Of a stretch of 64,000 bases of DNA, positions 36,985-46,198 are shown piece after piece. Position numbers and translations under genes: made by a program. The notes beneath the pieces were generated by a model. That model searched no databases and had not been told where the DNA came from. It saw nothing but the letters and a program-made list of their open reading frames with translations. The first letter of the stretch is position 1. Each line of letters begins with the position of its first letter. Origin of the DNA: an uncultured Oceanisphaera sp. (GTDB lineage Bacteria; Pseudomonadota; Gammaproteobacteria; Enterobacterales; Aeromonadaceae); assembly GCF_947495715.1 (NCBI RefSeq), contig NZ_CANLZU010000001.1:1-64000 (forward strand), given 5' to 3'.

Positions 36985-37753
36985 TTGATAAGAATCGCCT
37001 GGCCTGTTCTGAATCCGGAAATAACCGTACCAGCTCGGCACCGGCCAGCCGGGCTTGCGCCACACTGCCTTGTGCCTCTGCGGTACGCACTGTTAACCAT
37101 AAGCTCTGTGCACTGGGCTGATGCTCGTTGCGATAGCGGGCAAGATAGTCGAGTGCATCCCCGTTATCCCCCTGCTCTGCCAGCAGTTCGGCCATCCCCA
37201 GCAGGGCCTTCGATCTGGCCGGACTGTACTCCAGCGCCAGCCTGAAATAGTCGAGAGCAACCGCTGGTTTACCACCTCGAATGGCGCACATGGCCGCATT
37301 TTCGTAGCTGTCTGCCACCTGTACATAGCCAGGTGACACTATCGCCCTTCTGAACATGACATCCGCGTCATCGAAACGTTCCCGTCCACACAGAAAAACG
37401 CCGTAATTGTTCAGGCCATCGCCATGGTTGGGGTCCAGCTTCAGCACCTGGCGGTAACTGTGTTCAGCCTGTTCAACATCCGATACCGACTGATAAAACC
37501 AGGCGCGAGCAAGGTGAACGTCGGCATTCTGCGGATCCTGAGTCAGGGCCCGGTCAAGATTAAACTTGGCCTGCTCCGTATCTCCGCGCCGCAAGTAGGC
37601 CAAACCAAGATTCATTCGAGTTAACGCCGCTTCCGACGGCGCGAACATCACTTCCCGGGACTGACGTCCATCAGACAAATAAGTGGTTTCATGAACACAA
37701 CCACTCAAGATGGATCCCATCAGCAGCGCGGGCAACAGAATAAGCGTTCGCAT
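36974..37753 (-). CDS. pilF: Type IV pilus biogenesis lipoprotein PilF/PilW
   Basis: Outer-membrane pilotin that helps assemble the PilQ secretin. The 259-residue precursor has a lipobox LSGC near residue 19 followed by TPR repeats (AEAALTRMNLGLAYLRRGDTEQAKFNLDRAL; GDGLNNYGVFLCGRERFDDADVMFRRAI in outline). Position between rlmN and rodZ is normal for pseudomonads, vibrios and Aeromonas; E. coli K-12 lacks it. It implies that type IV pili are encoded elsewhere in the genome. Confidence 0.93.
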   Translation of the reverse strand: MRTLILLPALLMGSILSGCVHETTYLSDGRQSREVMFAPSEAALTRMNLGLAYLRRGDTEQAKFNLDRALTQDPQNADVHLARAWFYQSVSDVEQAEHSYRQVLKLDPNHGDGLNNYGVFLCGRERFDDADVMFRRAIVSPGYVQVADSYENAAMCAIRGGKPAVALDYFRLALEYSPARSKALLGMAELLAEQGDNGDALDYLARYRNEHQPSAQSLWLTVRTAEAQGSVAQARLAGAELVRLFPDSEQARRFLSNDY

Positions 37754-37778
37754 TCCCTTTACACCAATGGTTTTTTTC

Positions 37779-38897
37779 TTAAACCATTGTGACGGATATA
37801 CTTTGTTCCTGCATCCGTTTTTTCATGGTGCGCTTGGTACGATCGATCACATCGCCGACCAGCTGGCCACAGGCGGCATCGATGTCGTCGCCGCGGGTCT
37901 TGCGAATGGTCACGGTGTTACCGTATTGCATCAGCACCTTGTTGAAGCGATCGATACGGCTGTTGCTCGGCTTGCCGTAATCATTGCCCGGGAAGGGATT
38001 GAACGGAATCAGGTTGATCTTGCAGGGCAGGTCTTTCAACAGCTCGGCAAGCTCGTGGGCATGCTGCATGTCGTCGTTGACGTGATCAAGCAGCACGTAT
38101 TCGATGGTCACCTTGCCATGATTGGCGTTGGATACCGCAAGGTAACGACGAATGCTGGCGATCAACTCGGCAATATTGTACTTGTCGTTGATCGGCATGA
38201 TCTCGGAGCGCAGCTTGTCGTTGGGAGCGTGCAAAGACACCGCCAGCGCCACATCAATCATGTCAGCCATCTTGTCCAGCGCCGGTACCACACCGGAAGT
38301 AGACAGGGTGACCCGGCGCTTGGACAGACCGAAACCGTAGTCTTCCAGCATCAGTTTCATCGCCGGTACCACGTTGTTCAGGTTGAGCAGCGGCTCGCCC
38401 ATGCCCATCATCACCACATTGGTGATCGGCTTGCGACCCGAATCACGCACAAAGCCCACCCGGCTGGCGGCACGCCATACCTGGCCGATGATCTCGGACA
38501 CCTTGAGGTTACGGTTGAAGCCCTGCTGAGCGGTGGAGCAGAATTTGCAATCCAGCGCACAACCCACCTGGGAAGACACGCACAGGGTGGCGCGGTCGCC
38601 ATCGGGTATATAGACGGTTTCCACTTCCTGACCGCCCACCAGCATGGCCCACTTGATGGTGCCGTCGGCGGATTTTTTCTCGACGCTGATTTCCGGCGCG
38701 CGGATCTCGGCCCGCTGCTGCAGCTTGGCGCGCAGCACCTTGTTGATATTGGTCATCTGCTCGAAATCGTCACAACCGAAGTGATAAATCCATTTCATCA
38801 CCTGATCGGCCCGGAACGGCTTCTCGCCCAGTTCACTGAAGAACGCACGCATGCCATCACGATCCAGATCCAGCAGGTTTATTTTTGTTTCACTCAT
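37779..38897 (-). CDS. rlmN: Dual-specificity rRNA/tRNA adenine-C2 methyltransferase RlmN
   Basis: Radical-SAM enzyme that makes m2A2503 in 23S rRNA and m2A37 in some tRNAs. The 372-residue protein has the 4Fe-4S motif C-x3-C-x2-C ([15 protein letters not shown]), [11 protein letters not shown] for SAM binding, and the methyl-carrier Cys near the C terminus ([15 protein letters not shown]). Length equals the family norm (E. coli 384). pilF follows 25 bases later, so rlmN heads the pilF-rodZ-ispG segment. Confidence 0.96.
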   Translation of the reverse strand: MSETKINLLDLDRDGMRAFFSELGEKPFRADQVMKWIYHFGCDDFEQMTNINKVLRAKLQQRAEIRAPEISVEKKSADGTIKWAMLVGGQEVETVYIPDGDRATLCVSSQVGCALDCKFCSTAQQGFNRNLKVSEIIGQVWRAASRVGFVRDSGRKPITNVVMMGMGEPLLNLNNVVPAMKLMLEDYGFGLSKRRVTLSTSGVVPALDKMADMIDVALAVSLHAPNDKLRSEIMPINDKYNIAELIASIRRYLAVSNANHGKVTIEYVLLDHVNDDMQHAHELAELLKDLPCKINLIPFNPFPGNDYGKPSNSRIDRFNKVLMQYGNTVTIRKTRGDDIDAACGQLVGDVIDRTKRTMKKRMQEQSISVTMV

Positions 38898-39008
38898 CGG
38901 TTGCCTCTCGCTTTCTGACCAGGGCCCACAGGGCGCGAAATTGTACAGAATTTAGCATGGGGTTGCCAGTAGTGGCACTTCGACCGCTGCGAAAGCCCGC
39001 AAAATAAA

Positions 39009-39033
39009 ACGCCGCCTCATAACGAGGCGGCGT
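39009..39033 (-). terminator. Intrinsic terminator after the xanthine-type permease
   Basis: ACGCCGCCTC / GAGGCGGCGT stem with a short loop and T-rich minus-strand tail (TTTTATTTT), 68 bases past the permease stop and upstream of rlmN. Confidence 0.88.
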
Positions 39034-39100
39034 GGCTGACCGATTCTTTCACCCCTGTCGCCTCTCCTCCTTCGAGTGGCGGAAGAGAGTCGTTCCGGGC

Positions 39101-40621
39101 TTAGTGATCGGTGAGCGGTTTATTGGTGTCGATCCTGGCCGAAGAGCGGGTTTTCTTGCTGCCCTCGATGGTCACTTCATTACCGTCGGCATCGAACAGC
39201 TTGCCATCGGTGAAGTAATCCCCTTCGCTCAGGCAGGAAATGTCTTCCTGACGAATGGTGCGCTCGGTACCGGCGGAGAAGACCGACTGTTTGTCCGAGT
39301 TACCCACTTTCACGTGGTTGAACAGCAGGTTCAACAGTATGGCCATGATGGCGGTAGAGCTGATGCCGGAGTGGAAGATGGTGGCAAACCAGTCCGGGAA
39401 GTGATGATAGAAAGAAGGTGCCGCGATGGGCAACATGCCGAAACCGATAGAAGTGGCCACGATAATCAGGTTCATGTTGTTGTGATAGTTCACCTTGGCC
39501 AGGGTGCGAATACCACTGGCGGCCACGGTGCCGAACAACACGATACCGGCGCCACCCAGGACGGAAGTCGGTACGGTGGCAATTACACGGCCCATGATGG
39601 GCATCAGACCCAGTGTCATCAGGATCAGACCGGCAAAGGCCACCACGTAACGGCTCTTGACGCCGGTTACCGCCACCAGCCCCACGTTCTGGGCAAAGGC
39701 GCTCTGGGTGAAAGAGCCGAACAGCGGCGCCACGGCACTGGAAATCATGTCGGCGCGCAGGCCATCGCCCAGACGGCGAGAGTCGACCTTGGTGTCGATG
39801 ATGTCACCCACCGCCAGAATATCGGCCGAGGTTTCCACCAGAATCACCAGCACCACAATCAGCATGGAGATAATGGCCGCCACTTCAAACACCGGTGCAC
39901 CGAAGTGGAACGGGGTCGGAAAGGCAAACACCGGGCCGTCCAGCACGCGGGAGAAATCAACCAGCCCCATGGCCCAGGCCCCCAGGGTACCGAACACCAT
40001 GGCCAGCAGAATGGACAGACGGCTGATGGCCGCATTACCCAGCTTGCTCAGCACCAGCACCATGGCCAGCGTCATGGCAGCCAGGCCGATGTTGGTCATG
40101 CTGCCGAAGTCTTCGGCCCGGCTGTTGCCACCCATGGCCCAGCGCGCCGCCACCGGCATCAGCGTCAGACCTATGGTGGTAATGACCGCCCCGGTGACCA
40201 GTGGCGGAAAGAATTTGATGATTTTGGAAAAGATGGGGGTGATCAGAAAGCCAATCACCGAAGCGGCAATCACGGCGCCAAACACCGATGGCAGGCCCCC
40301 GCCAGAGGTCACGATAGCTACTATGGTCGCCACGCTGGCGAAGGACACACCCTGTACCAGCGGCAACTGACAACCGAAGAAGGGCAAGCCCATGGTTTGC
40401 AGCAAGGTGGCGATACCACCGATAAACAATGAGGCGGCGATCAACATGCCGATTTCCGCCGAGCCCAGGCCCGCAGCCTGCCCCACGATAAGCGGCACGG
40501 CAATAATGCCACCATACATGGTCAGTACGTGCTGAAAACCGTAAGCGATATTGGCACCAACACCGAGGTTTTCATCTTCTGGACGGGCCTGTGAAGGACG
40601 GGCCGATGATTTTGTAGTCAT
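39101..40621 (-). CDS. NCS2/NAT-family xanthine (uracil-xanthine) permease
   Basis: Proton-coupled nucleobase importer with about 14 membrane segments; 506 residues from the ATG at 40621, which has GGGAG 6 bases upstream. The NAT signature Q-N-x-G-x4-T-G occurs at about residue 309 (QNVGLVAVTGV). Q in the first position is typical of xanthine/urate transporters rather than uracil carriers. The N-terminal FQHVLTMYGGIIAVPLIVG and the first-membrane-segment His are as in XanP/XanQ. A hydrophilic C-terminal tail of about 50 residues ends the protein. It sits between rlmN and ndk, where E. coli has no transporter. Confidence 0.88.
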   Translation of the reverse strand: MTTKSSARPSQARPEDENLGVGANIAYGFQHVLTMYGGIIAVPLIVGQAAGLGSAEIGMLIAASLFIGGIATLLQTMGLPFFGCQLPLVQGVSFASVATIVAIVTSGGGLPSVFGAVIAASVIGFLITPIFSKIIKFFPPLVTGAVITTIGLTLMPVAARWAMGGNSRAEDFGSMTNIGLAAMTLAMVLVLSKLGNAAISRLSILLAMVFGTLGAWAMGLVDFSRVLDGPVFAFPTPFHFGAPVFEVAAIISMLIVVLVILVETSADILAVGDIIDTKVDSRRLGDGLRADMISSAVAPLFGSFTQSAFAQNVGLVAVTGVKSRYVVAFAGLILMTLGLMPIMGRVIATVPTSVLGGAGIVLFGTVAASGIRTLAKVNYHNNMNLIIVATSIGFGMLPIAAPSFYHHFPDWFATIFHSGISSTAIMAILLNLLFNHVKVGNSDKQSVFSAGTERTIRQEDISCLSEGDYFTDGKLFDADGNEVTIEGSKKTRSSARIDTNKPLTDH

Positions 40622-40643
40622 TATTGCTCCCTGCATGTTCATA

Positions 40644-40724
40644 TTGTGTATACGATAACCACATCAACATAATGATTTATGTAAAAAATAATGTAAACAT
40701 TTTTCACAGATAAATCGTACACAA
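40644..40724. promoter_or_regulatory. Inverted operator-like sites in front of the permease gene
   Basis: TTGTGTATACGAT (40644-40656) and ATCGTACACAA (40714-40724) are inverted copies that differ by an internal TA. A 12-base palindrome AATGTAAACATT (40690-40701) lies between them in very AT-rich DNA. This looks like a regulated promoter for the purine permease; the regulator is unknown. Confidence 0.45.
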
Positions 40725-40760
40725 TTAACAAAAAATTCATAACAGCAGGATGCCGGACAC

Positions 40761-40787
40761 AAAAAAAGGAGCCGAAGCTCCTTTTTT
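40761..40787 (-). terminator. Intrinsic terminator of ndk
   Basis: AAAAAAAGGAGC / GCTCCTTTTTT stem with CGAA loop, 20 bases past the ndk stop; T-runs on both strands make it potentially bidirectional. Confidence 0.92.
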
Positions 40788-40806
40788 ATTCACCGAACCT
40801 TATCCC

Positions 40807-41238
40807 TTAGCGGGTACGCGGGCACAGTTCTTCGTCGCTGAAGAAATAAGCGATTTCGCGCGCGGCAGAAGCGGCGGCATCGGAGCCGTGCACGGCGTTT
40901 TCGTCGATGCTGTCGGCATAGTCGGCACGCAGGGTACCGGCCAGGGCGTCGGCCGGGTTGGTGGCGCCCATGATTTCACGGTGACGCAGTACGGCGTTCT
41001 CGCCTTCCAGAACCTGAACCATTACCGGGCCGGAAGTCATGAAGCTGACCAGCGCCTTGAAGAAAGGACGCTCGCTGTGCTCGGCGTAGAAACCTTCAGC
41101 CTGTTCCTGGCTCAGGTGTACCATTTTGGCGGCAACGATTTTCAGGCCGGCAGTTTCAAAACGGTGATAGATGGCACCGATCAGGTTCTTTGCTACGGCA
41201 TCAGGCTTGATGATGGAAAAAGTACGTTCGATAGCCAT
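40807..41238 (-). CDS. ndk: Nucleoside diphosphate kinase
   Basis: Transfers the gamma-phosphate from NTPs to NDPs through a phosphohistidine. 143 residues, the usual bacterial length. It begins [15 protein letters not shown]. The catalytic His is in [21 protein letters not shown] near residue 117, with the GAT-like [18 protein letters not shown] motif before it. It is monocistronic with its own terminator; two dispersed core elements occupy its upstream spacer. Confidence 0.97.
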   Translation of the reverse strand: MAIERTFSIIKPDAVAKNLIGAIYHRFETAGLKIVAAKMVHLSQEQAEGFYAEHSERPFFKALVSFMTSGPVMVQVLEGENAVLRHREIMGATNPADALAGTLRADYADSIDENAVHGSDAAASAAREIAYFFSDEELCPRTR

Positions 41239-41393
41239 GTTTGTTCCTTAAATGATAAATAGGACAGAATAAAACGCGCGGAATTATACGTAAAGCCGAC
41301 TCAAGTTAACACCATTGCCGGATAATTTAATTGCCCCCGAAGTTGGCAGCACAAACAGACGACGCTGATGTCTCAGCGAGGGAAAAAGGATCT

Positions 41394-41513
41394 GCTCAGA
41401 GGCAATACAGCCGCCTCCCACGACACTCCATAAACTCATCCCTGAGGGCTCGGAAATGCCATCCCTGGCATTTCACGGTCGTGGGAGGTCGTCTCTGTTG
41501 CCTCTTCCTGAGC
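41394..41513 (+). repeat. Dispersed 61-bp core element, copy D, with outer stem
   Basis: The core is 41421-41481, with inner hairpin GAAATGCCA / TGGCATTTC. The outer stem pairs CCTCCCACGAC (41414-41424) with GTCGTGGGAGG (41478-41488), 11 of 11. Then GGCAA (41401) pairs with TTGCC (41498), and GCTCAG (41394) with CTGAGC (41508). Confidence 0.85.
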
Positions 41514-41546
41514 TTCGAGTTGCCTGTAGACAGTGCCAACAGATGA

Positions 41547-41677
41547 CTCTGCGGTATCAGGGAGGACAAAGGGATCTGCTCAGCCGACCATCCGCACCAC
41601 GGATGGTGCGGCTGAGCCTACATGGAAGTATTCACGGCGTGTCGGCGGAGCTGGCCCTTTGTCCGACCTTTGCAGAG
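41547..41677 (-). repeat. Dispersed core element, copy E, with outer stem
   Basis: The core is 41585-41644, reversed relative to copy D, with inner hairpin CCGCACCA / TGGTGCGG. The first loop of the core is diverged. The outer stem pairs GGACAAAGGG (41564-41573) with CCCTTTGTCC (41655-41664), 10 of 10, and CTCTGC (41547) with GCAGAG (41672). GGATCTGCTCAG flanks both D and E. The 474-base ndk-pepB spacer (41239-41712) holds no gene. Confidence 0.8.
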
Positions 41678-41712
41678 TAATCAAATAGATCTGTTATTTA
41701 ATCAGTTTGGTA

Positions 41713-43017
41713 TTAGCCGGTACCTTCGCATATCTGGGCCAGCATGGCGGCGATGGTCCGCACGCCGTGGCCCTTGCCACCGGCCGCCCACAGATCGTTG
41801 GCCGACTTCTGGTAAGAACCGGACAAGTCCATGTGTACCCACTGACAGCCGTTTTCCGGCACGAAGCGCGACAGGAAGGCGGCGGCGGTAGAGGCGCCGG
41901 CCATGCCTTCGCCACCGTGAATGTTGGCCATGTCGGCAAACGACGAGGTCAGCTGCCCTACATGGAACGGCTCCAGCGGCAGATGCCAGGCTTTCTCATG
42001 CTCGGCTCGAGCCGCCTGCACCGTGCTCTGGGCCAGCGTCTCGTTCATGCTGAACACGGCGTTGTAATCCCGGCCCAGGGCCATCTTGGCGGCGCCGGTC
42101 AGCGTAGCCGCATCCAGGATAAAGGGCGCACCGGTGGCGCCGGCGGCCAGCAGACCATCGGCCAGTACCAGGCGGCCTTCCGCATCGGTGTTGAGGATCT
42201 CGACTGTGATGCCGTTCTTGTAGGTGAGGATGTCACCCAGCTTGAAAGCATGGCCGGAGACCAGGTTTTCGGCACAGCACAGGAACAGCTTGACCCGCTG
42301 CTGCAGGCCGCGCTGAATGGCCAATGCCAGGGCGCCGGTCACGGTGGCGGCGCCGCCCATGTCGGACTTCATCACCGCCATGCCGTCGGACGACTTGAGG
42401 CTGTAACCGCCGGAGTCGAAGGTAATGCCCTTGCCCACCAGCGCCGCGGCAACCGGCGCATTGGCGTCGCCCGTCGGGTTGAAGTCCAGCTCCAGCAGGG
42501 TCGGCGGACGCTCGCTGCCCCGGCCGACTTCATAGATACCCACATAACCCAGATCCTTTAGCTGCTCGCCGCTGTAGGTGCGATAGCTGACCGCATCGGG
42601 GGCCAGCGATTGAATGAACTTGCCCGCCTCGGCGGCGAGAAAGGCCGGATACACCTCTTCCGGGGTGCCATTGATCATCTTCCGTACCCAGCGGGAAGAC
42701 AGGTTGCGGGCTTCCAGCTCGACCAGCTCATCGGCGGACATCTCGCCCCACTCCAGTTGCTGACCGCCACGGGCATTATAGAAACCCAGGGCAAAGGCCC
42801 AGCGGCTTTCCAGCTGCCAGCCATCGCCGCTCAGTTGTACCGCCTTGATACCCATGGCATCAAGCTTGCGCCCGGCCTGCTGCGCCTTGCGCTCCTGCTC
42901 GGCGGCATTGGGTACATGAACCCGGGCTTCATCGTCCTTAAAACTCAACAGTGCCTTGTCGCCCCATTGCGCAGGAGCGGCTTCGGCACAGAGTACGACC
43001 TTCATCATTGCAGGCAT
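41713..43017 (-). CDS. pepB: Peptidase B (M17 leucyl aminopeptidase family)
   Basis: Cytosolic manganese/zinc aminopeptidase with a preference for acidic N-terminal residues in E. coli PepB. The 434-residue protein keeps the M17 metal and active-site motifs KGITFDSGGYSLK, MKSDMGGAATV and NTDAEGRLVLAD. The start at MPAMMKVVL lies 6 bases after AAGGA; earlier in-frame codons up to 43113 lack support, since they would include the terminator hairpin at 43050-43074. pepB follows the isc operon as in E. coli but is separated by that terminator and a heptad repeat. Confidence 0.94.
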   Translation of the reverse strand: MPAMMKVVLCAEAAPAQWGDKALLSFKDDEARVHVPNAAEQERKAQQAGRKLDAMGIKAVQLSGDGWQLESRWAFALGFYNARGGQQLEWGEMSADELVELEARNLSSRWVRKMINGTPEEVYPAFLAAEAGKFIQSLAPDAVSYRTYSGEQLKDLGYVGIYEVGRGSERPPTLLELDFNPTGDANAPVAAALVGKGITFDSGGYSLKSSDGMAVMKSDMGGAATVTGALALAIQRGLQQRVKLFLCCAENLVSGHAFKLGDILTYKNGITVEILNTDAEGRLVLADGLLAAGATGAPFILDAATLTGAAKMALGRDYNAVFSMNETLAQSTVQAARAEHEKAWHLPLEPFHVGQLTSSFADMANIHGGEGMAGASTAAAFLSRFVPENGCQWVHMDLSGSYQKSANDLWAAGGKGHGVRTIAAMLAQICEGTG

Positions 43018-43049
43018 GATCATTCCTTGTTCTGTTGACTGAAAAACGG

Positions 43050-43074
43050 AAAAAGCCACAGAAGAACTGTGGCT
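43050..43074 (-). terminator. Intrinsic terminator between iscX and pepB
   Basis: AGCCACAG / CTGTGGCT stem with a 5-base loop followed on the minus strand by TTTTTCC. It probably ends isc operon transcription before pepB. Confidence 0.78.
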
Positions 43075-43080
43075 CAAAAG

Positions 43081-43268
43081 AAAGCGATAAGCTGTCAGCT
43101 GTAAGTAACACAACCGCAGTTACAGGAGCTGCGTTGTGTTTGTCAATTCCGCGAAGCTTGAAGGTTTTACGCCGAAAGAATCGGCGCCTGAAAAACCAAC
43201 AACCATAAGCCCAAGTCCACCAACCACTCGGGCAGCTTACGGCTTCAAGCTTATAGCTTGTAGCTTAT
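43081..43268. repeat. Heptad inverted-arm repeat, AGCTTAT class, after iscX
   Basis: The right arm is five 7-base units AGCTTAC GGCTTCA AGCTTAT AGCTTGT AGCTTAT (43234-43268) and runs into the iscX stop codon. The left arm (43082-43102, AAGCGAT AAGCTGT CAGCTGT) is the inverted form. The spacer holds two more hairpins: AACACAACCGCAG (43107) with CTGCGTTGTGTT (43129), and GGTTTT-GCCGA with TCGGC-AAAACC (about 43163-43197). Confidence 0.8.
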
Positions 43269-43465
43269 TCGTATTCATCCATCCAGACCATGATGATGGC
43301 CTCGAGGATGCGTTCGCTGGAATGAGCGGGATCGTCATCAAAGTCTTCCAGCTCGCAGATCCACTGGTGCAGGTCGGTAAAGCGCACCGTTTTGGGGTCC
43401 GTCTCCGGATAGGCATCCAGCAACTCCAGTGCTATTTCGCGACTGTCGGTCCATTTAAGACTCAT
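43265..43465 (-). CDS. iscX: IscX (YfhJ), Fe-S assembly modulator
   Basis: A 66-residue acidic protein that binds IscS and iron and tunes Fe-S cluster assembly. It begins [36 protein letters not shown], matching the conserved winged-helix family, and has the Asp/Glu-rich iron-binding face ([14 protein letters not shown]). It is the last isc gene, 13 bases after fdx. The final codon and stop are formed by a unit of the adjacent heptad repeat. Confidence 0.94.
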   Translation of the reverse strand: MSLKWTDSREIALELLDAYPETDPKTVRFTDLHQWICELEDFDDDPAHSSERILEAIIMVWMDEYE

Positions 43466-43478
43466 ACGCCCTCCCCGG

Positions 43479-43817
43479 TCAATGACCTTCGGATACCATG
43501 TTCACGGTATATTTGGGGATCTCTACTACCAGATCCTCTTCGCTGACCCGGGCCTGACACCCCAGACGCGACTCGGGTTCGAGACCCCAGGCCTTGTCCA
43601 GCATATCATCTTCCAGTTCGCAGCTTTCTTCCAACGAATCAAAGCCTTCCCGCACTATGACATGACAGGTAGTACAGGCACAGGACTTTTCGCAGGCGTG
43701 CTCAATGTCGATACCATTGCGCAGGGCCACATCCAGTACGGTTTCACCCAGCTTGGCCTCGAGCGCGGCCCCTTCGGGACACAGCTCGGCATGGGGCAGA
43801 AAAACAATCTTCGGCAT
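43479..43817 (-). CDS. fdx: ISC-type [2Fe-2S] ferredoxin
   Basis: Electron donor for Fe-S assembly on IscU. 112 residues with the adrenodoxin-like cysteine pattern C-x5-C-x2-C ([10 protein letters not shown], with an extra Cys) and a distal Cys in [12 protein letters not shown]. It starts [16 protein letters not shown], as in E. coli Fdx. It is two bases downstream of the hscA stop, fully within the isc operon. Confidence 0.96.
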   Translation of the reverse strand: MPKIVFLPHAELCPEGAALEAKLGETVLDVALRNGIDIEHACEKSCACTTCHVIVREGFDSLEESCELEDDMLDKAWGLEPESRLGCQARVSEEDLVVEIPKYTVNMVSEGH

Positions 43818-43819
43818 CG

Positions 43820-45664
43820 TTACACCTTATCCACTCGTTGGCCGGCCAGCGCGCGGCGAATGGAAGCATCCATTCGGCGGGCAGCAAAATCGGCCGTTTG
43901 CTTGTCGGTTTCTTCTATCGCCACCTTGATGGCATCCAGATCCTGTCCTTCGGCGCTTCGCTGCAGCGACTCGACAGAAGCCAGGATCTCGGCGCGTTCC
44001 TGCTCGCTGAGCAGTTCGTCACCGTCGGTGGCCAACGCGCTGACGATATTTTCAATCACCCGCGCCGCTTCCACTTTCTGTTCGGCCAGCATGCGCGCGT
44101 CTATGTCTTCTTTGGCGTGTTCGAAAGACGCGCTCAGCATGGTGGCGATGTCTGCTTCGTTCAGCCCGTAAGACGGCTTCACTTCGATGGCGGCCTGCAC
44201 CCCGGAAGACTTTTCCATGGCGCTGACCGACAGCAAACCATCCGCATCCACCTGAAAAGTGACCCGAATGTGGGCGGCACCGGCGGCCATCGGCGGAATG
44301 TCGGTCAGGTTAAAACGGGCCAGAGAGCGGCAATCGGCCACCAGCTCACGCTCGCCCTGCACCACATGAATGGCCATGGCGGTCTGACCGTCCTTGAAGG
44401 TGGTGAATTCCTGCGCCCGGGCCACCGGTATGGTGGTGTTGCGCGGAATGATTTTCTCCACCAGGCCACCCATGGTTTCCAGCCCCAGCGACAGCGGAAT
44501 CACGTCCAGCAGCAGCATGTCGCTGTCCGGCTTGTTGCCGATCAGCACATCGGCCTGAATGGCGGCACCGATGGCGACCACCTTGTCCGGATCCAGGCTG
44601 GTCAGGGGTTCGCGCGCAAAAAACTCGCCAACCCGACTGCGCACCAGCGGCACCCGGGTAGAGCCGCCAACCATCACCACTTCCCGTACTTCATCGGCGG
44701 TGACGCCGGCGTCTTTCAGGGCCCGACGGCACGCCATCAGGGTCTTGTTGACCCAGGGCAGGATCAAGGCATCGAAGTCGGCGCGAGTCAGGGTGCCCTG
44801 CCAGCCGGCCCAGCTTACCGAGACGCTGTCGCTGTCGGTGAGTGCCTGCTTGGCGGCACAGGCCGCGTCCAGCAGGTTACGCTGCTGGGTGGGGGTCATG
44901 TCGCTGATATTGGCCTGCTGCTGAATCCAGTCGGCCAGCGCATGATCGAAGTCATCGCCGCCCAGGGAGGAGTCGCCGCCGGTGGCCAGCACCTCGAACA
45001 CGCCCTTGTGCAGACGCAGAATGGAGATATCGAAGGTACCGCCACCCAGATCATAAACCGCAATCACCCCTTCCTGACCGGAGTCCAGGCCATAGGCGAT
45101 GGCGGCGGCGGTGGGCTCGTTGAGCAACCGCAGCACTTCCAGACCGGCAAGACGGGCCGCATCCTTGGTGCCCTGACGCTGGGCATCATCGAAATAGGCC
45201 GGCACGGTAATCACGGCGCCCTGAACCGGGTTGCCCAGGCTGTGCTCGGCTCTTTGTGCCAGCGTTTTCAGGATCTCGGCCGACACCTGCACCGGATTGA
45301 CCGCCCCCAGAGGGGTGTTCAACTCGATGACGCCGGTGCCGGTTTCCCTGAACGAATAAGGCAGCCGATGACGGGGAATATCCGCCAATGCCTTGCCCAT
45401 CAGCCGTTTTACCGAGGCGATGGTGTGCTCAGGATCAAACTCGGCTTCGTGCTTGGCGTCATGACCAACCCGCAGACCGTCCTGGGTGTAGTGCACCACC
45501 GAAGGCAACAGGTCGCGCCCCTGATCATCAGTCAGGGTCTCGGGCAGGCCGCTGCGTACCACGGCCACCAGAGAGTTGGTGGTACCAAGATCGATACCGA
45601 TCGCCCACTTGTGTTCATGCGGAGCCGCGCTCTGGCCCGGCTCGGAAATTTGTAATAATGCCAT
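43820..45664 (-). CDS. hscA: HscA, Hsp70-class chaperone of Fe-S assembly
   Basis: Specialised Hsp70 that, with HscB, releases clusters from IscU. 614 residues (E. coli 616). The ATPase domain starts with [18 protein letters not shown] and includes [14 protein letters not shown] and [11 protein letters not shown]. The substrate-binding domain follows from about residue 385 ([26 protein letters not shown]). The usual DnaK C-terminal linker tail is short, as in other HscA. It lies 5 bases after hscB. Confidence 0.97.
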   Translation of the reverse strand: MALLQISEPGQSAAPHEHKWAIGIDLGTTNSLVAVVRSGLPETLTDDQGRDLLPSVVHYTQDGLRVGHDAKHEAEFDPEHTIASVKRLMGKALADIPRHRLPYSFRETGTGVIELNTPLGAVNPVQVSAEILKTLAQRAEHSLGNPVQGAVITVPAYFDDAQRQGTKDAARLAGLEVLRLLNEPTAAAIAYGLDSGQEGVIAVYDLGGGTFDISILRLHKGVFEVLATGGDSSLGGDDFDHALADWIQQQANISDMTPTQQRNLLDAACAAKQALTDSDSVSVSWAGWQGTLTRADFDALILPWVNKTLMACRRALKDAGVTADEVREVVMVGGSTRVPLVRSRVGEFFAREPLTSLDPDKVVAIGAAIQADVLIGNKPDSDMLLLDVIPLSLGLETMGGLVEKIIPRNTTIPVARAQEFTTFKDGQTAMAIHVVQGERELVADCRSLARFNLTDIPPMAAGAAHIRVTFQVDADGLLSVSAMEKSSGVQAAIEVKPSYGLNEADIATMLSASFEHAKEDIDARMLAEQKVEAARVIENIVSALATDGDELLSEQERAEILASVESLQRSAEGQDLDAIKVAIEETDKQTADFAARRMDASIRRALAGQRVDKV

Positions 45665-45669
45665 GAGGT

Positions 45670-46188
45670 TCAGAATTCCTGCTGCGCATCTTCCAAACGT
45701 TCGAGTTCGGCATGCAGCTTGGTCATGAATTTAAGTTTGCGTACCGTATCGGCAGCATCCGGCCAGCGTGACGAGACAAGCTGTTGCTCCAGCTCGGCAT
45801 AGAAATCGGCAGACGCCTGTTGCAGCTCCCGATCAAACGCCATGATGGCGCCAAACACATCCTCAGCACCGGCAATGTCTTCCAGTTGCTCGCGCCATTC
45901 CATCTGTTGCATCAGAAACAACGGATCCTTCAGGGTCTGTTGTTCGGCACGGATATCGAATCCCTGCAGGGACAGCAGATATTCGGCACGGCTAAGGGGC
46001 TGCTTGAGGGTGGTGAACGCATCATTGATCTGGGCGGCACGTTGTACCGCCTGAAGGCGCTCCCGCTCGGGGCGGGAGGCAAACTTGTCGGGATGAAACT
46101 GCATCTGCAGCTGGCGATAGGTGTCGGCCAGTGTCTGGCTGTCGAGGGCAAACTCTGCCGGTAAGCCAAACAGCTCGAAGTAGTTCAT
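45670..46188 (-). CDS. hscB: HscB, J-domain co-chaperone
   Basis: 172-residue DnaJ-type partner of HscA that delivers IscU. It has an N-terminal J domain ([21 protein letters not shown] at residues 32-36) and a C-terminal IscU-binding helical domain (about 85-172). Start set at the ATG at 46188, matching E. coli HscB (171); a frame to 46227 adds 13 residues overlapping the spacer to iscA. Confidence 0.96.
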   Translation of the reverse strand: MNYFELFGLPAEFALDSQTLADTYRQLQMQFHPDKFASRPERERLQAVQRAAQINDAFTTLKQPLSRAEYLLSLQGFDIRAEQQTLKDPLFLMQQMEWREQLEDIAGAEDVFGAIMAFDRELQQASADFYAELEQQLVSSRWPDAADTVRKLKFMTKLHAELERLEDAQQEF

Positions 46189-46198
46189 GCCGGGGTCC

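Noticed and set aside
36985-37065. 27-residue N-terminal extension of RodZ
   Set aside because: It lies inside pilF coding sequence, lacks family similarity, and the ATG at 36984 gives the normal N terminus.
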